In this document: positions 37,167 to 46,677 of the stretch, piece after piece
How the letters are laid out: each line of letters opens with the position of its first letter
Position numbering within the stretch: position 1 is the stretch's first letter
DNA from: Candidatus Saccharimonadota bacterium
GTDB taxonomy: Bacteria; Patescibacteriota; Saccharimonadia; Saccharimonadales; Saccharimonadaceae
DNA: 64,000 bases
Reading direction: 5' to 3'
Assembly (NCBI GenBank): GCA_026395405.1
Contig: JAPLYU010000003.1
Location: 1-64,000, forward strand
Notes under the pieces: generated by a model
The model's input: only the letters and a program-made list of their open reading frames with translations
The model's database searches: none
What the model was told of the DNA's origin: nothing
Position numbers and translations under genes: made by a program

Positions 37167-37643
37167 CTAGTTGTTGTCTTGGCAGACGGTACCGCTTCCC
37201 TCTAATTTCATTTGAATAGCGACTTTTCGAGCTCCTACAGTATTTCCATTGGAGTCTGTTTTTATTGGAGATTCACCTTGACATATTGCACCGGTCGTTA
37301 CCAATATTATTGGGTTGCTGTCATCAAATTGAGTTGGCAATGCCTTAACCGTAGTGACATCATATGGTTTTCCAGATGGGTCAACAAATTTATCCCCGCC
37401 AGTTGTTACGTAATTATCAACAAAAGTTGACCAATTACCCGGCAAATCGCCCCTGTTATTTGATTGATAGCTGGTTATTGCAGACGTCATACGGCTAAGA
37501 TCGTTCTTTCGCTGAGTATCACGCTGACTTCGCTGTAGCGCTGGCAAAGCAATAAACACCATCAAGAATATCAATGCTGCAATCGCTAGCACCAATACGA
37601 CTTCGATAATCGTAAAACCTTTTTCTTTTTGTTGCTTCTTCAT
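37167..37643 (-). CDS. type IV pilin, candidate major subunit
   Basis: The 158-aa prepilin has leader MKKQQKEKG^FTIIEVVLVLAIAALIFLMVFIALPALQRSQRD. Glu +5 and a long hydrophobic helix are followed by a compact head with two cysteines (GAICQG, GTVCQD) like the C-terminal disulfide loop of major pilins. Its position right after pilC, with a strong AGGTGG Shine-Dalgarno and its own terminator, fits the main pilin. Which pilin is most abundant cannot be read from sequence. Confidence 0.88.
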   Translation of the reverse strand: MKKQQKEKGFTIIEVVLVLAIAALIFLMVFIALPALQRSQRDTQRKNDLSRMTSAITSYQSNNRGDLPGNWSTFVDNYVTTGGDKFVDPSGKPYDVTTVKALPTQFDDSNPIILVTTGAICQGESPIKTDSNGNTVGARKVAIQMKLEGSGTVCQDNN

Positions 37644-37735
37644 AACAATTTTTCCACCTTTCTTATGAATGGATTACTGCCAAGCGTATACACGCTCATG
37701 CTTAAATTTATATTACATTACAACCCATATATTGT

Positions 37736-38947
37736 CTATACATGAATATTATTAACCAAACTATATATAGGTAATAAGATTGCGGCAACCATACTGCCCG
37801 CTACTACCGCCAGTACAACCATTAAGATTGGTTCTATGGAAGTAGATATCGTTTTAATCTGTTCGTCTAGCTCATCTTCGTAAACTTTGGCCACCTTGCC
37901 CATCATTTCATCAATTCGCCCCGATTGCTCACCAATTTTTATCATTTGTGGGACAAGCGGTAATATGTAATCTTCGGGCAATAGCGCGTCTGAAAGAGCT
38001 TTACCGCCCTTAACTTTATCTGCTGCCCTAAGTATACTGGCGCTAATGATTGAATTGTTGACGGCTTTAGCGGTAAGATTCAACATATCCAGCATGCTTA
38101 CACCGGTGTTAAGTAGTGTTTGTCCAGTTCGCGCAAAGCGAGCCATATATAATTTTCTGAACATTTGCCCAAAGATAGGCATGTTTAATTTCAAAGTGTC
38201 TTTTGTTTTAATCCCTGAGTCCGTCTTTAAATATTGAACAAGGAAGTATGCTCCTATGCCTACAATAATAATAATTAGCCACCAAAAGTGTATGGCTATA
38301 TCTGCGGCACCGACCATAACTTGTGTGATAAATGGGAGAGTTTGCTTTAAATCTTTATAAAGTTTTTCAACCTGTGGGACAACTGTAAACATCATAAAGC
38401 CCATTACTCCGAAAATGACAACCAAAACAATAATCGGATAAGTTAATGCGCCTTTAATTTTACTCATTATCGCCGCGTCTTTTTCTTGCTGGTCAGCTAT
38501 TCGTACCAGTGATTCATCAAGAGTCCCGGATAACTCACCCGCACCTACCAGAGCCAAAAATACAGCATCAAACACTTCAGGGTGTTTTGCAAACGATTCG
38601 GAAAGAGATTTACCACCTTCGACAGATGCTGTTATTTCACCAACGATATTTTGGAGCTTTTTATTTTCGGTTTGTTCTTGGGTAGTATGTAAACTTTGCG
38701 CCAACGGTAGTCCAGCCCCAATCAGGGTGGCCAGCTGACGAGTAAAGACAACCTTGTCTTTGGTTGTAATACGCCCAGTCAATCTGGCAATCGGATTATC
38801 GTATTCATTTTGTTCTTTTATATTAAGGGGTGTGAATCCCTGGTCAATCAACAAACGAGCCGCGGCACCCTCTGAGTCAGCCTGTACGGTTGCCTTAGAG
38901 ATTTTATTAGTAGCTTGATCGCGAGCTTCGTATGTAAATTTCTTCAT
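37736..38947 (-). CDS. pilC: type IV pilus inner-membrane platform protein
   Basis: PilC is the polytopic membrane platform on which PilB and PilT act. The 403-aa protein has two T2SF repeats (TRQLATLIGAGLPLAQSL...GEITASVEGGKSLSESFAKHPEVFDAVFLALVGAGELSG and RFARTGQTLLNTGVSMLDML...PLVPQMIKIGEQSGRIDEMM) and three membrane helices, the last at the C-terminus. Its start is 2 bp from the pilT stop, in the order pilB-pilT-pilC. Confidence 0.96.
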   Translation of the reverse strand: MKKFTYEARDQATNKISKATVQADSEGAAARLLIDQGFTPLNIKEQNEYDNPIARLTGRITTKDKVVFTRQLATLIGAGLPLAQSLHTTQEQTENKKLQNIVGEITASVEGGKSLSESFAKHPEVFDAVFLALVGAGELSGTLDESLVRIADQQEKDAAIMSKIKGALTYPIIVLVVIFGVMGFMMFTVVPQVEKLYKDLKQTLPFITQVMVGAADIAIHFWWLIIIIVGIGAYFLVQYLKTDSGIKTKDTLKLNMPIFGQMFRKLYMARFARTGQTLLNTGVSMLDMLNLTAKAVNNSIISASILRAADKVKGGKALSDALLPEDYILPLVPQMIKIGEQSGRIDEMMGKVAKVYEDELDEQIKTISTSIEPILMVVLAVVAGSMVAAILLPIYSLVNNIHV

Positions 38948-38948
38948 T

Positions 38949-40019
38949 CTAGCCTCGCATCAGCCTTTCGAATTCAACCAAATCAACTGCTACTGCATAG
39001 GCGTTGTCGTAGGTTACTGTCCCGTTTTGGACCAAGCTGACCAGTGTGCGGTCCATTGTTTGCATGCCTTGGTCAGCACCGGTTTGAATAACTGCGTCCA
39101 ATTGGTGAGCTTTACCCTCACGAATAATATTACGGACAGCTGGGTTTGTTACTAAAATTTCTGCTGCTGCCACTCGCCCACCGCCAATTGCAGGAATCAG
39201 GCGTTGTGAACAGATAGCCATTAATATATTTGAGAGTTGCGCGCGAATTTGTGGCTGTTGATGAGGTGGAAATACGTCTATCATACGGTCAATTGACTGT
39301 GAAGCGCTGTTCGTGTGAAGTGTTGCAAACACTAAGTGTCCGGTTTCAGCAATTGTTATGGCCGCGCTAATGGTTTCTAGGTCGCGCATCTCACCAATCA
39401 GCACCACGTCTGGATCTTGGCGTAGGCTTGAGCGAAGCGCAGCGCTAAAGCTGTAGGTATCATAGTGAACTTCGCGTTGAACAACTGCAGATTTTTTAGA
39501 TTTATGTGTAAACTCGATTGGGTCTTCGATTGTAATAATATGATGTGATCGTTCGCTGTTAATTTTGTCGACAAGCGCCGCTAGGGTCGTCGACTTACCA
39601 CTACCAGTTGGACCAGTAATCAAAACTAGACCACGTGGATAATTTGCAAAGCCCATAACCACGTTTGGCAAACCAAGCTCTGTAACCGTTTTAATCTCAT
39701 TAGGGATTAAACGAAGAGCAGCTGCCAGATTACCACGTTCGTGAAAGGCATTCACACGGAAGCGACCTAACGTTCCGAAAGCAAAACTAAAGTCGAATTC
39801 TTTATCTTTAAGTAAAATCTGACGTTGGTCTTGGTCTAAAATCGCAAAAATAAGCGTTTCGATTGTTTGCTCATCAAGTGGGTCAAAACCCATAATCGGA
39901 ATAAGCACACCGTCGACTCGTAGCATCGGTGGTAAACCTACTTGTAAATGAAGATCTGAAGCCTTCTTTTTAACTACTTCTTCAAGTAAGATTTCGATTT
40001 TTAGTTCTTGATTTTTCAT
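38949..40019 (-). CDS. pilT: type IV pilus retraction ATPase
   Basis: PilT is a hexameric ATPase that depolymerises pili and drives twitching or DNA uptake. The 356-aa protein has Walker A GPTGSGKSTTLAALVDK near residue 134, the Asp box IITIEDPIEFTH, Walker B QDPDVVLIGEMRDLETISAAITIAETGHLVFATLHTNSA, and the C-terminal AIRNLIRE-type region as VRNIIREGKAHQLDAVIQTG. Full length. It lies between pilB and pilC. Confidence 0.97.
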   Translation of the reverse strand: MKNQELKIEILLEEVVKKKASDLHLQVGLPPMLRVDGVLIPIMGFDPLDEQTIETLIFAILDQDQRQILLKDKEFDFSFAFGTLGRFRVNAFHERGNLAAALRLIPNEIKTVTELGLPNVVMGFANYPRGLVLITGPTGSGKSTTLAALVDKINSERSHHIITIEDPIEFTHKSKKSAVVQREVHYDTYSFSAALRSSLRQDPDVVLIGEMRDLETISAAITIAETGHLVFATLHTNSASQSIDRMIDVFPPHQQPQIRAQLSNILMAICSQRLIPAIGGGRVAAAEILVTNPAVRNIIREGKAHQLDAVIQTGADQGMQTMDRTLVSLVQNGTVTYDNAYAVAVDLVEFERLMRG

Positions 40020-40036
40020 TTTATACCCATCCTTTT

Positions 40037-41806
40037 TTATGCTGTGTCCGATGTTACGCGATTTACTTCCTCTAAAGTTGTTATCCCCTGTAAAACTTTT
40101 AAATAGCCGTCTTGTCGCATAGTCACCATCCCTTGTTCCTGAGCTTTTCGCTGTATTTCGGCGCTGGTTGCGTGACCGACAATTAGTTTTTGAATTTCTT
40201 CGGTGACATCCATGACTTCGTAAAGTCCCGCCCTACCACTATATCCGTGTGAGCCGGATTCCCGGGTTGACTCGATTCCTCTCACTAAAGTATAAGCGCT
40301 TTGCCCACTTAGGGGCAAGTCTTTATAGCCCAAATCTTTTGAAATTCTTTCAACATCTGCTGGCGTCTTCGGTAGAAGGTGTCCAATTGTAGCCATAATA
40401 TTTTGGGTTTCAATCGGGTTTGATTGATAAACTTCGCGATTTTTACCAACACGACGCACTAAACGCTGTCCAATTATTGTATTGACTGTGCTGGCAATCA
40501 AAAACGGCTCAATCCCCATATCAAGAAGCCTAGGTAAAACACCTGCTGCGCTATTGGTGTGAAGGGTGCTAAATACCAAGTGACCCGTCAGTGCTGCTTG
40601 AACAGCTAAGTTCGCAGTTTCACTATCGCGAATCTCTCCAACCATCACAACATTTGGATCTTGGCGAAGAATCGAGCGCAAACCACTCGCAAATGTTAAG
40701 CCGACATCGGCATTTACTTGAATTTGGTTAACTCCGTCCATTTTATATTCAACTGGGTCTTCAAGGGTAACAATATTTAAAGTATCGTCTTTGATTTCTT
40801 TGATTAATGCATATAAACTGGTTGTTTTTCCACTTCCTGTCGGTCCCGATGTAAGTACCATACCGTTTGGCTTTTTAATGCCTTTTCTTATTGCACGGAG
40901 AGCCCTGCCAGCATAACCCATTTCTTCAATATTAAATGAGTCGCCTGATTTATCCAGCAAGCGGATAACGACTTGTTCGCCCCATATAACCGGACTAATG
41001 GCGATACGTAAATCGACTTCTTTTGCACCAATTTTCACCGTAAATTGACCGTCTTGAGGCATTCGATGCTCATCGATCTTCAGATTGGATAAAATTTTTA
41101 TTCGGCTGACTAGCGCGGGTTCAATACTTTTTGGAAGCTGCATTATTTCACGAAGCATTCCATCAACACGACAACGTATTTTGAGCGCATTTTCAAGTGG
41201 TTCAATATGGACATCACTGGCACGAGACTTCAGTGCGTATTCCAATATTGTACTAAGGGCTTTGCTAATTGGAGAATCTTGAACGATGGTTTTTACACCA
41301 CGATTTGCTTCTTGATTTGCCTCGACTTGACTAGCCTCGGCCGCCTCACCTACGCTGGAAAGGTTGGTTTTATACTGATCAAGTACATGCCGGACACCAA
41401 CTTCGGAAGCCATGAATACTTTTAGGGGCCTTTGAATGCGATTTGCAAGATAGTCAACGGCTTGGACATTGTTGGCATCAATCATAGCAACCGCTAGGCG
41501 GTTTTGAACTTCAGCTAGTGGAACTGCCATAAAACGTTCAGCTATATCCTCTGGCAACAAACTCAGAATACTTTGCTCAATGACGCTATTAGTTAAATTA
41601 ACATATGGGACACCAGATACTTGTGCGGTCGCATGAGTCAACAACTCATCGTCAACAATCCCCCTCTCGGTCAGTAAAGCTATTAGGGGCTTGTTTGTTG
41701 ATGCGGCTGCTTGTTTAACATCATTAAGTACGTTTTCACTAACAAGGCCTTCACTAATAAGTAGGCTGACGAGTTTTGTTTGCATATCAGCAGTCATTAA
41801 AGCCAT
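40037..41806 (-). CDS. pilB: type IV pilus assembly ATPase
   Basis: PilB polymerises pilins. The 589-aa protein has an MshEN-like N-terminal region (LVSLLISEGLVSENVLNDVKQAA). The T2SE core has Walker A LTSGPTGSGKTTSLYALIK near residue 320, TLEDPVEYKMDGVNQIQVN, and Walker B DPNVVMVGEIRDSETA. The GspE zinc tetracysteine present in many PilBs (CxxC...CxxC) is absent, with RRVGKNREVYQSNPIETQN in that place. It is downstream of an 84-aa gene and pilO, with a start overlapping no neighbour. Confidence 0.96.
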   Translation of the reverse strand: MALMTADMQTKLVSLLISEGLVSENVLNDVKQAAASTNKPLIALLTERGIVDDELLTHATAQVSGVPYVNLTNSVIEQSILSLLPEDIAERFMAVPLAEVQNRLAVAMIDANNVQAVDYLANRIQRPLKVFMASEVGVRHVLDQYKTNLSSVGEAAEASQVEANQEANRGVKTIVQDSPISKALSTILEYALKSRASDVHIEPLENALKIRCRVDGMLREIMQLPKSIEPALVSRIKILSNLKIDEHRMPQDGQFTVKIGAKEVDLRIAISPVIWGEQVVIRLLDKSGDSFNIEEMGYAGRALRAIRKGIKKPNGMVLTSGPTGSGKTTSLYALIKEIKDDTLNIVTLEDPVEYKMDGVNQIQVNADVGLTFASGLRSILRQDPNVVMVGEIRDSETANLAVQAALTGHLVFSTLHTNSAAGVLPRLLDMGIEPFLIASTVNTIIGQRLVRRVGKNREVYQSNPIETQNIMATIGHLLPKTPADVERISKDLGYKDLPLSGQSAYTLVRGIESTRESGSHGYSGRAGLYEVMDVTEEIQKLIVGHATSAEIQRKAQEQGMVTMRQDGYLKVLQGITTLEEVNRVTSDTA

Positions 41807-41816
41807 AAATCAGTTC

Positions 41817-42071
41817 CTATGGAGTACCGGGGGCTGTCGTGCTTGACCCTGATCCGGTCCCGTTAATTTGGACTTGAACGGCTGGATTAATTGCGTCTTT
41901 GTTAAAAATATCCGGGCTTGGATCAACAATACTAGAATCTATTTTATCAATTGTTTTTACTTTTGCAGTACCTGAATACACGTCACCAAAAAAACTCCTG
42001 GCGACAAAATAAGATACAAGAACACTGACTGAGGCTATAAGAATTATCATTGCTATATCGGTTTTTTTCAT
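41817..42071 (-). CDS. small membrane-anchored protein of the pilus locus
   Basis: The 84-aa protein has one N-terminal membrane helix (DIAMIILIASVSVLVSYFVARSF) and a short Pro/Ser/Thr-rich extracytoplasmic tail ending in GTGSGSSTTAPGTP. No family is recognised. Its place between pilO and pilB, one base overlap with pilO, is where a lipoprotein PilP would stand in diderms, but there is no lipobox, and homology is not evident. Confidence 0.6.
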   Translation of the reverse strand: MKKTDIAMIILIASVSVLVSYFVARSFFGDVYSGTAKVKTIDKIDSSIVDPSPDIFNKDAINPAVQVQINGTGSGSSTTAPGTP

Positions 42072-42763
42072 TATTTGATTACCTTATCCTTTAGGTTCAC
42101 GGTACGCTCAGGTTCATAAAATCCGCGTCCGGTAACTGTCATCACAAGCTTCTTGTTTTGATTTTCAATCTTTAACTTGGTGATATCAACGGTCCGAATT
42201 GATTTTTCTAAATTAACTAATGCCTGCTTTAGTGCTGTTATGTCTCCACTGACTGAAAAGTGGAATGTGATTTGGTTTTGCGAATTAGGTAGAGTAGATG
42301 AAGCGTCTATAACCGAACCGTTATCATTCAACGATTCAACTCCGACTACGGGGTCAACCTGAAGTGATTCAAGTGACAAACCAGCTATACCAGCCAATAG
42401 TTTGTTTTGCAACGACGCTCCGAACGCTAATGAGTTTGCGTCTGAAGGTAAGGCGTCAAGAATAACTTGAAGAGGTTTATCTTCAGGCCTTGCCTTTGAG
42501 TCAATCAAAGCTTGGTTAGTGTTAAGGACTCCGACTTGTTCTTGGAGAGGTTTTACGTTATTAAGGTTTGTTTCCAGGGTAGATACTGTTTGGTTTTTTG
42601 CAAATAATACTCTTTCATTAAAGAACAGCATTTGTACAAGGAAAATTGCTGCGACTAGCGATATCCCAAAGACTACAGACACTCCAGCAACCCATAAAAA
42701 CATCAGTTTGTTCGCCGAGGCGATTTGTGTACGTTTTCGTATTGCGGTACCTTTAGATTGCAT
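42071..42763 (-). CDS. pilO: type IV pilus alignment protein PilO
   Basis: PilO dimerises with PilN to couple PilM to the pilus platform. The protein has a basic cytoplasmic N-terminus, one membrane helix (LMFLWVAGVSVVFGISLVAAIFLVQML), a coiled coil (LFAKNQTVSTLETNLNNVKPLQEQ) and an alpha-beta periplasmic-type domain (FHFSVSGDITALKQALVNLEKSIRTVDITKLKI). ATG 42763 follows a GGGGGG Shine-Dalgarno and starts just after the pilN stop; the track start at 42808 overlaps pilN by 44 bp. Confidence 0.88.
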   Translation of the reverse strand: MQSKGTAIRKRTQIASANKLMFLWVAGVSVVFGISLVAAIFLVQMLFFNERVLFAKNQTVSTLETNLNNVKPLQEQVGVLNTNQALIDSKARPEDKPLQVILDALPSDANSLAFGASLQNKLLAGIAGLSLESLQVDPVVGVESLNDNGSVIDASSTLPNSQNQITFHFSVSGDITALKQALVNLEKSIRTVDITKLKIENQNKKLVMTVTGRGFYEPERTVNLKDKVIK

Positions 42764-42764
42764 T

Positions 42765-43484
42765 TTATTTACCCCCCGTTGCATCTGTTGCTCGATCAGT
42801 GAAAACATCTGCTGGGATACCTAGATACGAATCTGTTGCGTTGCCTTGGTTAGGCACAACAATAGTGACGTTTTTCGACTTAGGAGAGAATAGCTCGGGG
42901 GCGTATTCAAAGCTCAGAGTAAATCTGAGCACTTTTCCACCAGATGAATCTTCGCCATAGCTGGTGTTACTGGTGCTAATGTTAGATGCTAGTTTTACTC
43001 CCTCGGAATTGCCCGTAAATTCTACTTTTGCTCCATCGATTGTTTTCTTGAAAACTTCTACCGCGGCATAGCTATTTGAGGCTTGTCCATTAATCGTAAT
43101 CGTGTTCGTAGCAGAATCGACTGTCATGTCGGATATCTTGATATCATTCGGTGCCGGAGGAATAATTGCTGCTAACAAGTCGAATACTCTTGAATCAATC
43201 TTTTTAGCGTCATTCAGCTTTGGAATTATTGTAAGCTGGTTTTGGATTGTTAACGTTTTCGAAAGATCCTCAACCTCAGAAAGGGTTTTACTTTTCGAAT
43301 CAATTTGACTATTAGCAAATATATCTCGTGCCGTTTGAACACCGTAAACATAAACAACCAGCAGGACAACGGCAGCAACAGAAACTAAACCAACAAAAAT
43401 CGCACCTGTAATTACTTTGGTTCTAACGCGTTGAGCTCTAATCAACTCTTGTTTAACGTCAGGAACTAGGTTAATCTCTATCAT
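42765..43484 (-). CDS. pilN: type IV pilus alignment protein PilN
   Basis: The 239-aa protein begins MIEINLVPDVKQELIRAQRV, the INLLP motif by which PilN docks into PilM. One membrane helix (VITGAIFVGLVSVAAVVLLVVYVYG) and a coiled coil follow, then a ferredoxin-like domain (ITINGQASNSYAAVEVFKKTIDGAKVEFTG). The start overlaps the pilM stop by 4 bp (ATGA type), so PilM and PilN are coupled. Confidence 0.92.
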   Translation of the reverse strand: MIEINLVPDVKQELIRAQRVRTKVITGAIFVGLVSVAAVVLLVVYVYGVQTARDIFANSQIDSKSKTLSEVEDLSKTLTIQNQLTIIPKLNDAKKIDSRVFDLLAAIIPPAPNDIKISDMTVDSATNTITINGQASNSYAAVEVFKKTIDGAKVEFTGNSEGVKLASNISTSNTSYGEDSSGGKVLRFTLSFEYAPELFSPKSKNVTIVVPNQGNATDSYLGIPADVFTDRATDATGGK

Positions 43485-44530
43485 TTCAAGTTCCTTCGTT
43501 GTGCAAGGCCAATAACAGTTGCAAATTCAGAAGCGATTGCACTTAGTTGTTGCTGGTCCGACTGGCCGACGCGTACTTTTTGCCAAGGATTAGCGATTGC
43601 AGTTGTGATGCTTGTTTTAGCTGTTATATATTCACCAAACTGTGGGACGATTGAAGCAAAACCAGACAAAAGAATTCCGCCAACTGGAGTGTTTGGATAG
43701 CGGGTTTGGAAAAATTTGATAGATTTGACAAGTTCTGAAGCAAAATTATCAAGCGTCGCTTCAATAGCGCGATACACTTGACCCTCTAGCCTGTCCGGAG
43801 CCAGACCAAATTTTAGAATAAACTGACGGGCTTGATCATCTTGGACGTTGAGGTTTTGGACAGCGGCTTTAACAAGAGATTTTAGACCTGTTGGGATATT
43901 GCGTACCAATCGCGGAGTATCGCCGAACGTAATTGCTAGGTCGGTTGAAAGTTCGCCAACATCAATAATCAAACGAGCATCCTGGATACCGCTTGGCAAT
44001 AGTGATCGAACCATGGCAATCGGATCAGGTTCGGATGCAATAACATTAAACCCTAAGCCCTCAATAAACTCTAACCTCTCTTCGGAATAGCTATTTGCAG
44101 TACTAGCCAATAACACTTCTTGTTGCTGAGGATTGTGTAAGGATTGGCCCAACAGTGCCCAATCAACCTTTGCGTCATCAATCGACATTGGAATATATTG
44201 ATCAATCTGATATTTGATGGTGCTTTTCAATTCAGCCTCACCCATCATAGGAACATCAATTACTGTCGTAAAGGTTTTGCTGGACGGTAGACCAATAGCA
44301 ACGTTTTTCTCTTTGATTCCACTTTGCCCGACAGCGGTCATAATAATCTCGCCCAATCGACGCATGCTTTCAGCAGAATTACTGCTGGTTATTTTTTCAT
44401 CGACTGGAGCATATCCGTAATGCGCCAAGCTCCAGCTATCCTGTCCGTTTTGAGTCAATTGCACGACCCTAACAGCATTGGTACCGATATCTAATGCAAA
44501 GAAGCTGCCCAATCCTTTTATTATTGCCAT
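43481..44530 (-). CDS. pilM: type IV pilus actin-like protein PilM
   Basis: PilM is a cytoplasmic actin-fold ATPase that binds the PilN tail. The protein has FFALDIGTNAVRVVQL (phosphate 1), ARLIIDVGELSTDLAITFGDTPRLVRNIPTG (phosphate 2) and GGILLSGFASIVPQFGEYI (adenosine). ATG 44530 (MAIIKGLGSFF) is more likely than the track start at 44542, which lies inside the TATAAT hexamer. It begins the pilM-N-O-84aa-B-T-C run. Confidence 0.94.
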   Translation of the reverse strand: MAIIKGLGSFFALDIGTNAVRVVQLTQNGQDSWSLAHYGYAPVDEKITSSNSAESMRRLGEIIMTAVGQSGIKEKNVAIGLPSSKTFTTVIDVPMMGEAELKSTIKYQIDQYIPMSIDDAKVDWALLGQSLHNPQQQEVLLASTANSYSEERLEFIEGLGFNVIASEPDPIAMVRSLLPSGIQDARLIIDVGELSTDLAITFGDTPRLVRNIPTGLKSLVKAAVQNLNVQDDQARQFILKFGLAPDRLEGQVYRAIEATLDNFASELVKSIKFFQTRYPNTPVGGILLSGFASIVPQFGEYITAKTSITTAIANPWQKVRVGQSDQQQLSAIASEFATVIGLAQRRNLK

Positions 44531-44585
44531 ATTGCCTATCATTATACAGAAGCATTAGCATTAAAAGCAAGCGTAAAACAAAATC

Positions 44586-46676
44586 TTAGAATCTAGGTGG
44601 TAGCTCGGTGTTGTAAACTGTTTGGATGTAGGTTTTATTTGAAGCTTGGTTAATTGCCCACAGATAGGCGTCAGCCCGTAGGTTAAAGATTTCGGCTGGT
44701 GCGCCAAGGTTAGAGTCATCCGAACCGGCAGTTCTGCGAAGATACAGTTTATCGGTCATGACCGGGCCATTAACCTTGAGTGGTGTCGAACACTCGTTGG
44801 TTGTTTTACCTTCGTCGTTACAGGTATAAATAGTGCCATTGCCGGCATTGTTCGTAGCAACCAGCCAAGCATCAACCCTGTCGACATTGGCATTAATCAT
44901 TATACTTTTGGCAATAATTACCAGTTGTGGCAGTTGACTAATATTCGTGTACTTGCCGTCCGCATAGGTCTGATTACCCGCAATTGTGACTGTGCCGGTC
45001 GATTTTATTACGACAGTTTTGCCAGCCGGAAGATTGCTTGCGTTAAGAGTAACGTCACCGGCGTTATACGTATTATCTCCAACTATATCGTTTAAAGCGC
45101 TGGGCGTAACCGTACCCGGGATAGGATTACCAGTACCGAGGAAGTTATCAGCAACTGGCGGGATATTGGCATCGCTTTGGTAATGTCCAATGGCGTCGGC
45201 ATTTTCGGTGCAAGCCGAACCAACGGTATTAGAAAAGCTCAGCACATTTTCCCCACAAATAGTAGCATTAGCCAGTCCAGCCCCAGCAAAAGCTGCACCC
45301 GAAGCTGCCCCGGTTATACCACCGCTGGCAACAATGCCGTATTCACTCCAACTACCATAGGTAGTGCTATTTTTCGTAGAAGGCTTTGCGACAACATCGC
45401 CACCAACATTTAAATCACCAGCCCATATTTGGGTTTTAGGTCTTTTGCCGATGGTAGCACAAACTGGTGGTGTTGATGTGTATTCGGTCAAATCAGTAGC
45501 GCCGTGTGGTTGTACCGATAGAACATAACACAGTTGAGTGCCTACATCAAAATTGGTATCGTTATCCGGGTATGGTGATAGATTTGTCAAGCCACCGGGG
45601 AAAGTTATGTTTGAAGCGCTTGATAGTGTTGCGCTAGGTGCCGGCGTTGTTCTTGTTAATTTCCATACGGTTGGGTTGCTGTTATCAGAACTAGAGTTTT
45701 TTACCGATGGGTTGACTGTTAACAATTCCCCTGCTTCGATGGCGTCTGAGCCTAGGGTGACTGTTGGGGTAAGAGTGTAGTCGGTTGTGACGACCTGTAC
45801 AACATCTACACAAGCTTCAGCGGGGTTTACGGGGTAAACAACATAATCCGGAGCGCCCGATGCTTTTATTTTTCTACAATAGTGGCCAACCGCCGGCGGC
45901 GTAAATGTGTAAAGTCTGCCATTGCTGGTTGTTCTGGCATCAAATATACTGACATTCGTATATGACTTGATCCCTGGCGCAGGTAGAGCATCAGGACCGC
46001 TACTTGTAATCTTATAATCAAAGGTATCGTCACGCGTGTTATTGACATTACTAATTTTTAGGTCGTTCGTAAAAGTAACTGAATCACCCAAAACTATCTT
46101 ACTATCACTTACTGATGCCTCAGCAGTAATTTTAGCACTCGGAAGTGACGAATCATAACAAAACCAAGCGACACTACTGGCGTTACCCTTACCCCAATTG
46201 AAAGGAGCTTTAGTAGCTGAGTCGAGTTTATTAAATAATTCATGAGCAGCCGGAGCAGTCAGCCAATTTCCACCGTTATTGCCCATATAGCCACTATATC
46301 CAAGCCAACCGCTATCATAACGATAAACAACGCTAGTAGCGACCGTTTTTGTGTCCTGGAATACGATAAAGGCAATTATTCGATTTGCACTCTCTTTAGA
46401 GCACTTCTTCATTACATCGGCCCAATCCCCGCCATCTCTCATGTATTGAGGCCGGGTACTGCCATTAGTCGGAAAATTATACCACCCAAATCCATATTTA
46501 GTTTGAGCACCACCAGTACCGCCACCGCTGCTGCCACCACCGCCAGCAGCGCCACCAGCATGGACTAACGACTGGGGAATCATAGCAAAAATTAGTGCCA
46601 GTGCAACAGTTGACACAACTAAAACCGAAACGTGCTTTACTTGTCGAATCGTTAAAGATAGTTGCAAACTAGGCAT
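44586..46676 (-). CDS. large secreted protein of the pilus locus
   Basis: I do not recognise a named family. The protein of about 696 aa has a signal or anchor helix (VSVLVVSTVALALIFAMIPQSLVHA), a Gly-rich stretch (GGAAGGGGSSGGGTGG), and an aromatic-rich N-domain (YGFGWYNFPTNG). Beta-rich Ig-like domains follow (around 200-400), then a Gly/Ala segment and a C-terminal domain. The end, NLRADAYLWAINQASNKTYIQTVYNTELPPRF, is a motif I associate with secreted Saccharibacteria proteins. It lies directly upstream of pilM, so a role as a pilus-associated adhesin is plausible. ATG 46676 follows the upstream stop and is preferred over 46697. Confidence 0.7.
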   Translation of the reverse strand: MPSLQLSLTIRQVKHVSVLVVSTVALALIFAMIPQSLVHAGGAAGGGGSSGGGTGGAQTKYGFGWYNFPTNGSTRPQYMRDGGDWADVMKKCSKESANRIIAFIVFQDTKTVATSVVYRYDSGWLGYSGYMGNNGGNWLTAPAAHELFNKLDSATKAPFNWGKGNASSVAWFCYDSSLPSAKITAEASVSDSKIVLGDSVTFTNDLKISNVNNTRDDTFDYKITSSGPDALPAPGIKSYTNVSIFDARTTSNGRLYTFTPPAVGHYCRKIKASGAPDYVVYPVNPAEACVDVVQVVTTDYTLTPTVTLGSDAIEAGELLTVNPSVKNSSSDNSNPTVWKLTRTTPAPSATLSSASNITFPGGLTNLSPYPDNDTNFDVGTQLCYVLSVQPHGATDLTEYTSTPPVCATIGKRPKTQIWAGDLNVGGDVVAKPSTKNSTTYGSWSEYGIVASGGITGAASGAAFAGAGLANATICGENVLSFSNTVGSACTENADAIGHYQSDANIPPVADNFLGTGNPIPGTVTPSALNDIVGDNTYNAGDVTLNASNLPAGKTVVIKSTGTVTIAGNQTYADGKYTNISQLPQLVIIAKSIMINANVDRVDAWLVATNNAGNGTIYTCNDEGKTTNECSTPLKVNGPVMTDKLYLRRTAGSDDSNLGAPAEIFNLRADAYLWAINQASNKTYIQTVYNTELPPRF

Positions 46677-46677
46677 C

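Noticed and set aside
41817-42071. PilP homologue
   Set aside because: Position fits, but there is no lipobox or beta domain and the protein is only 84 aa; left as hypothetical.
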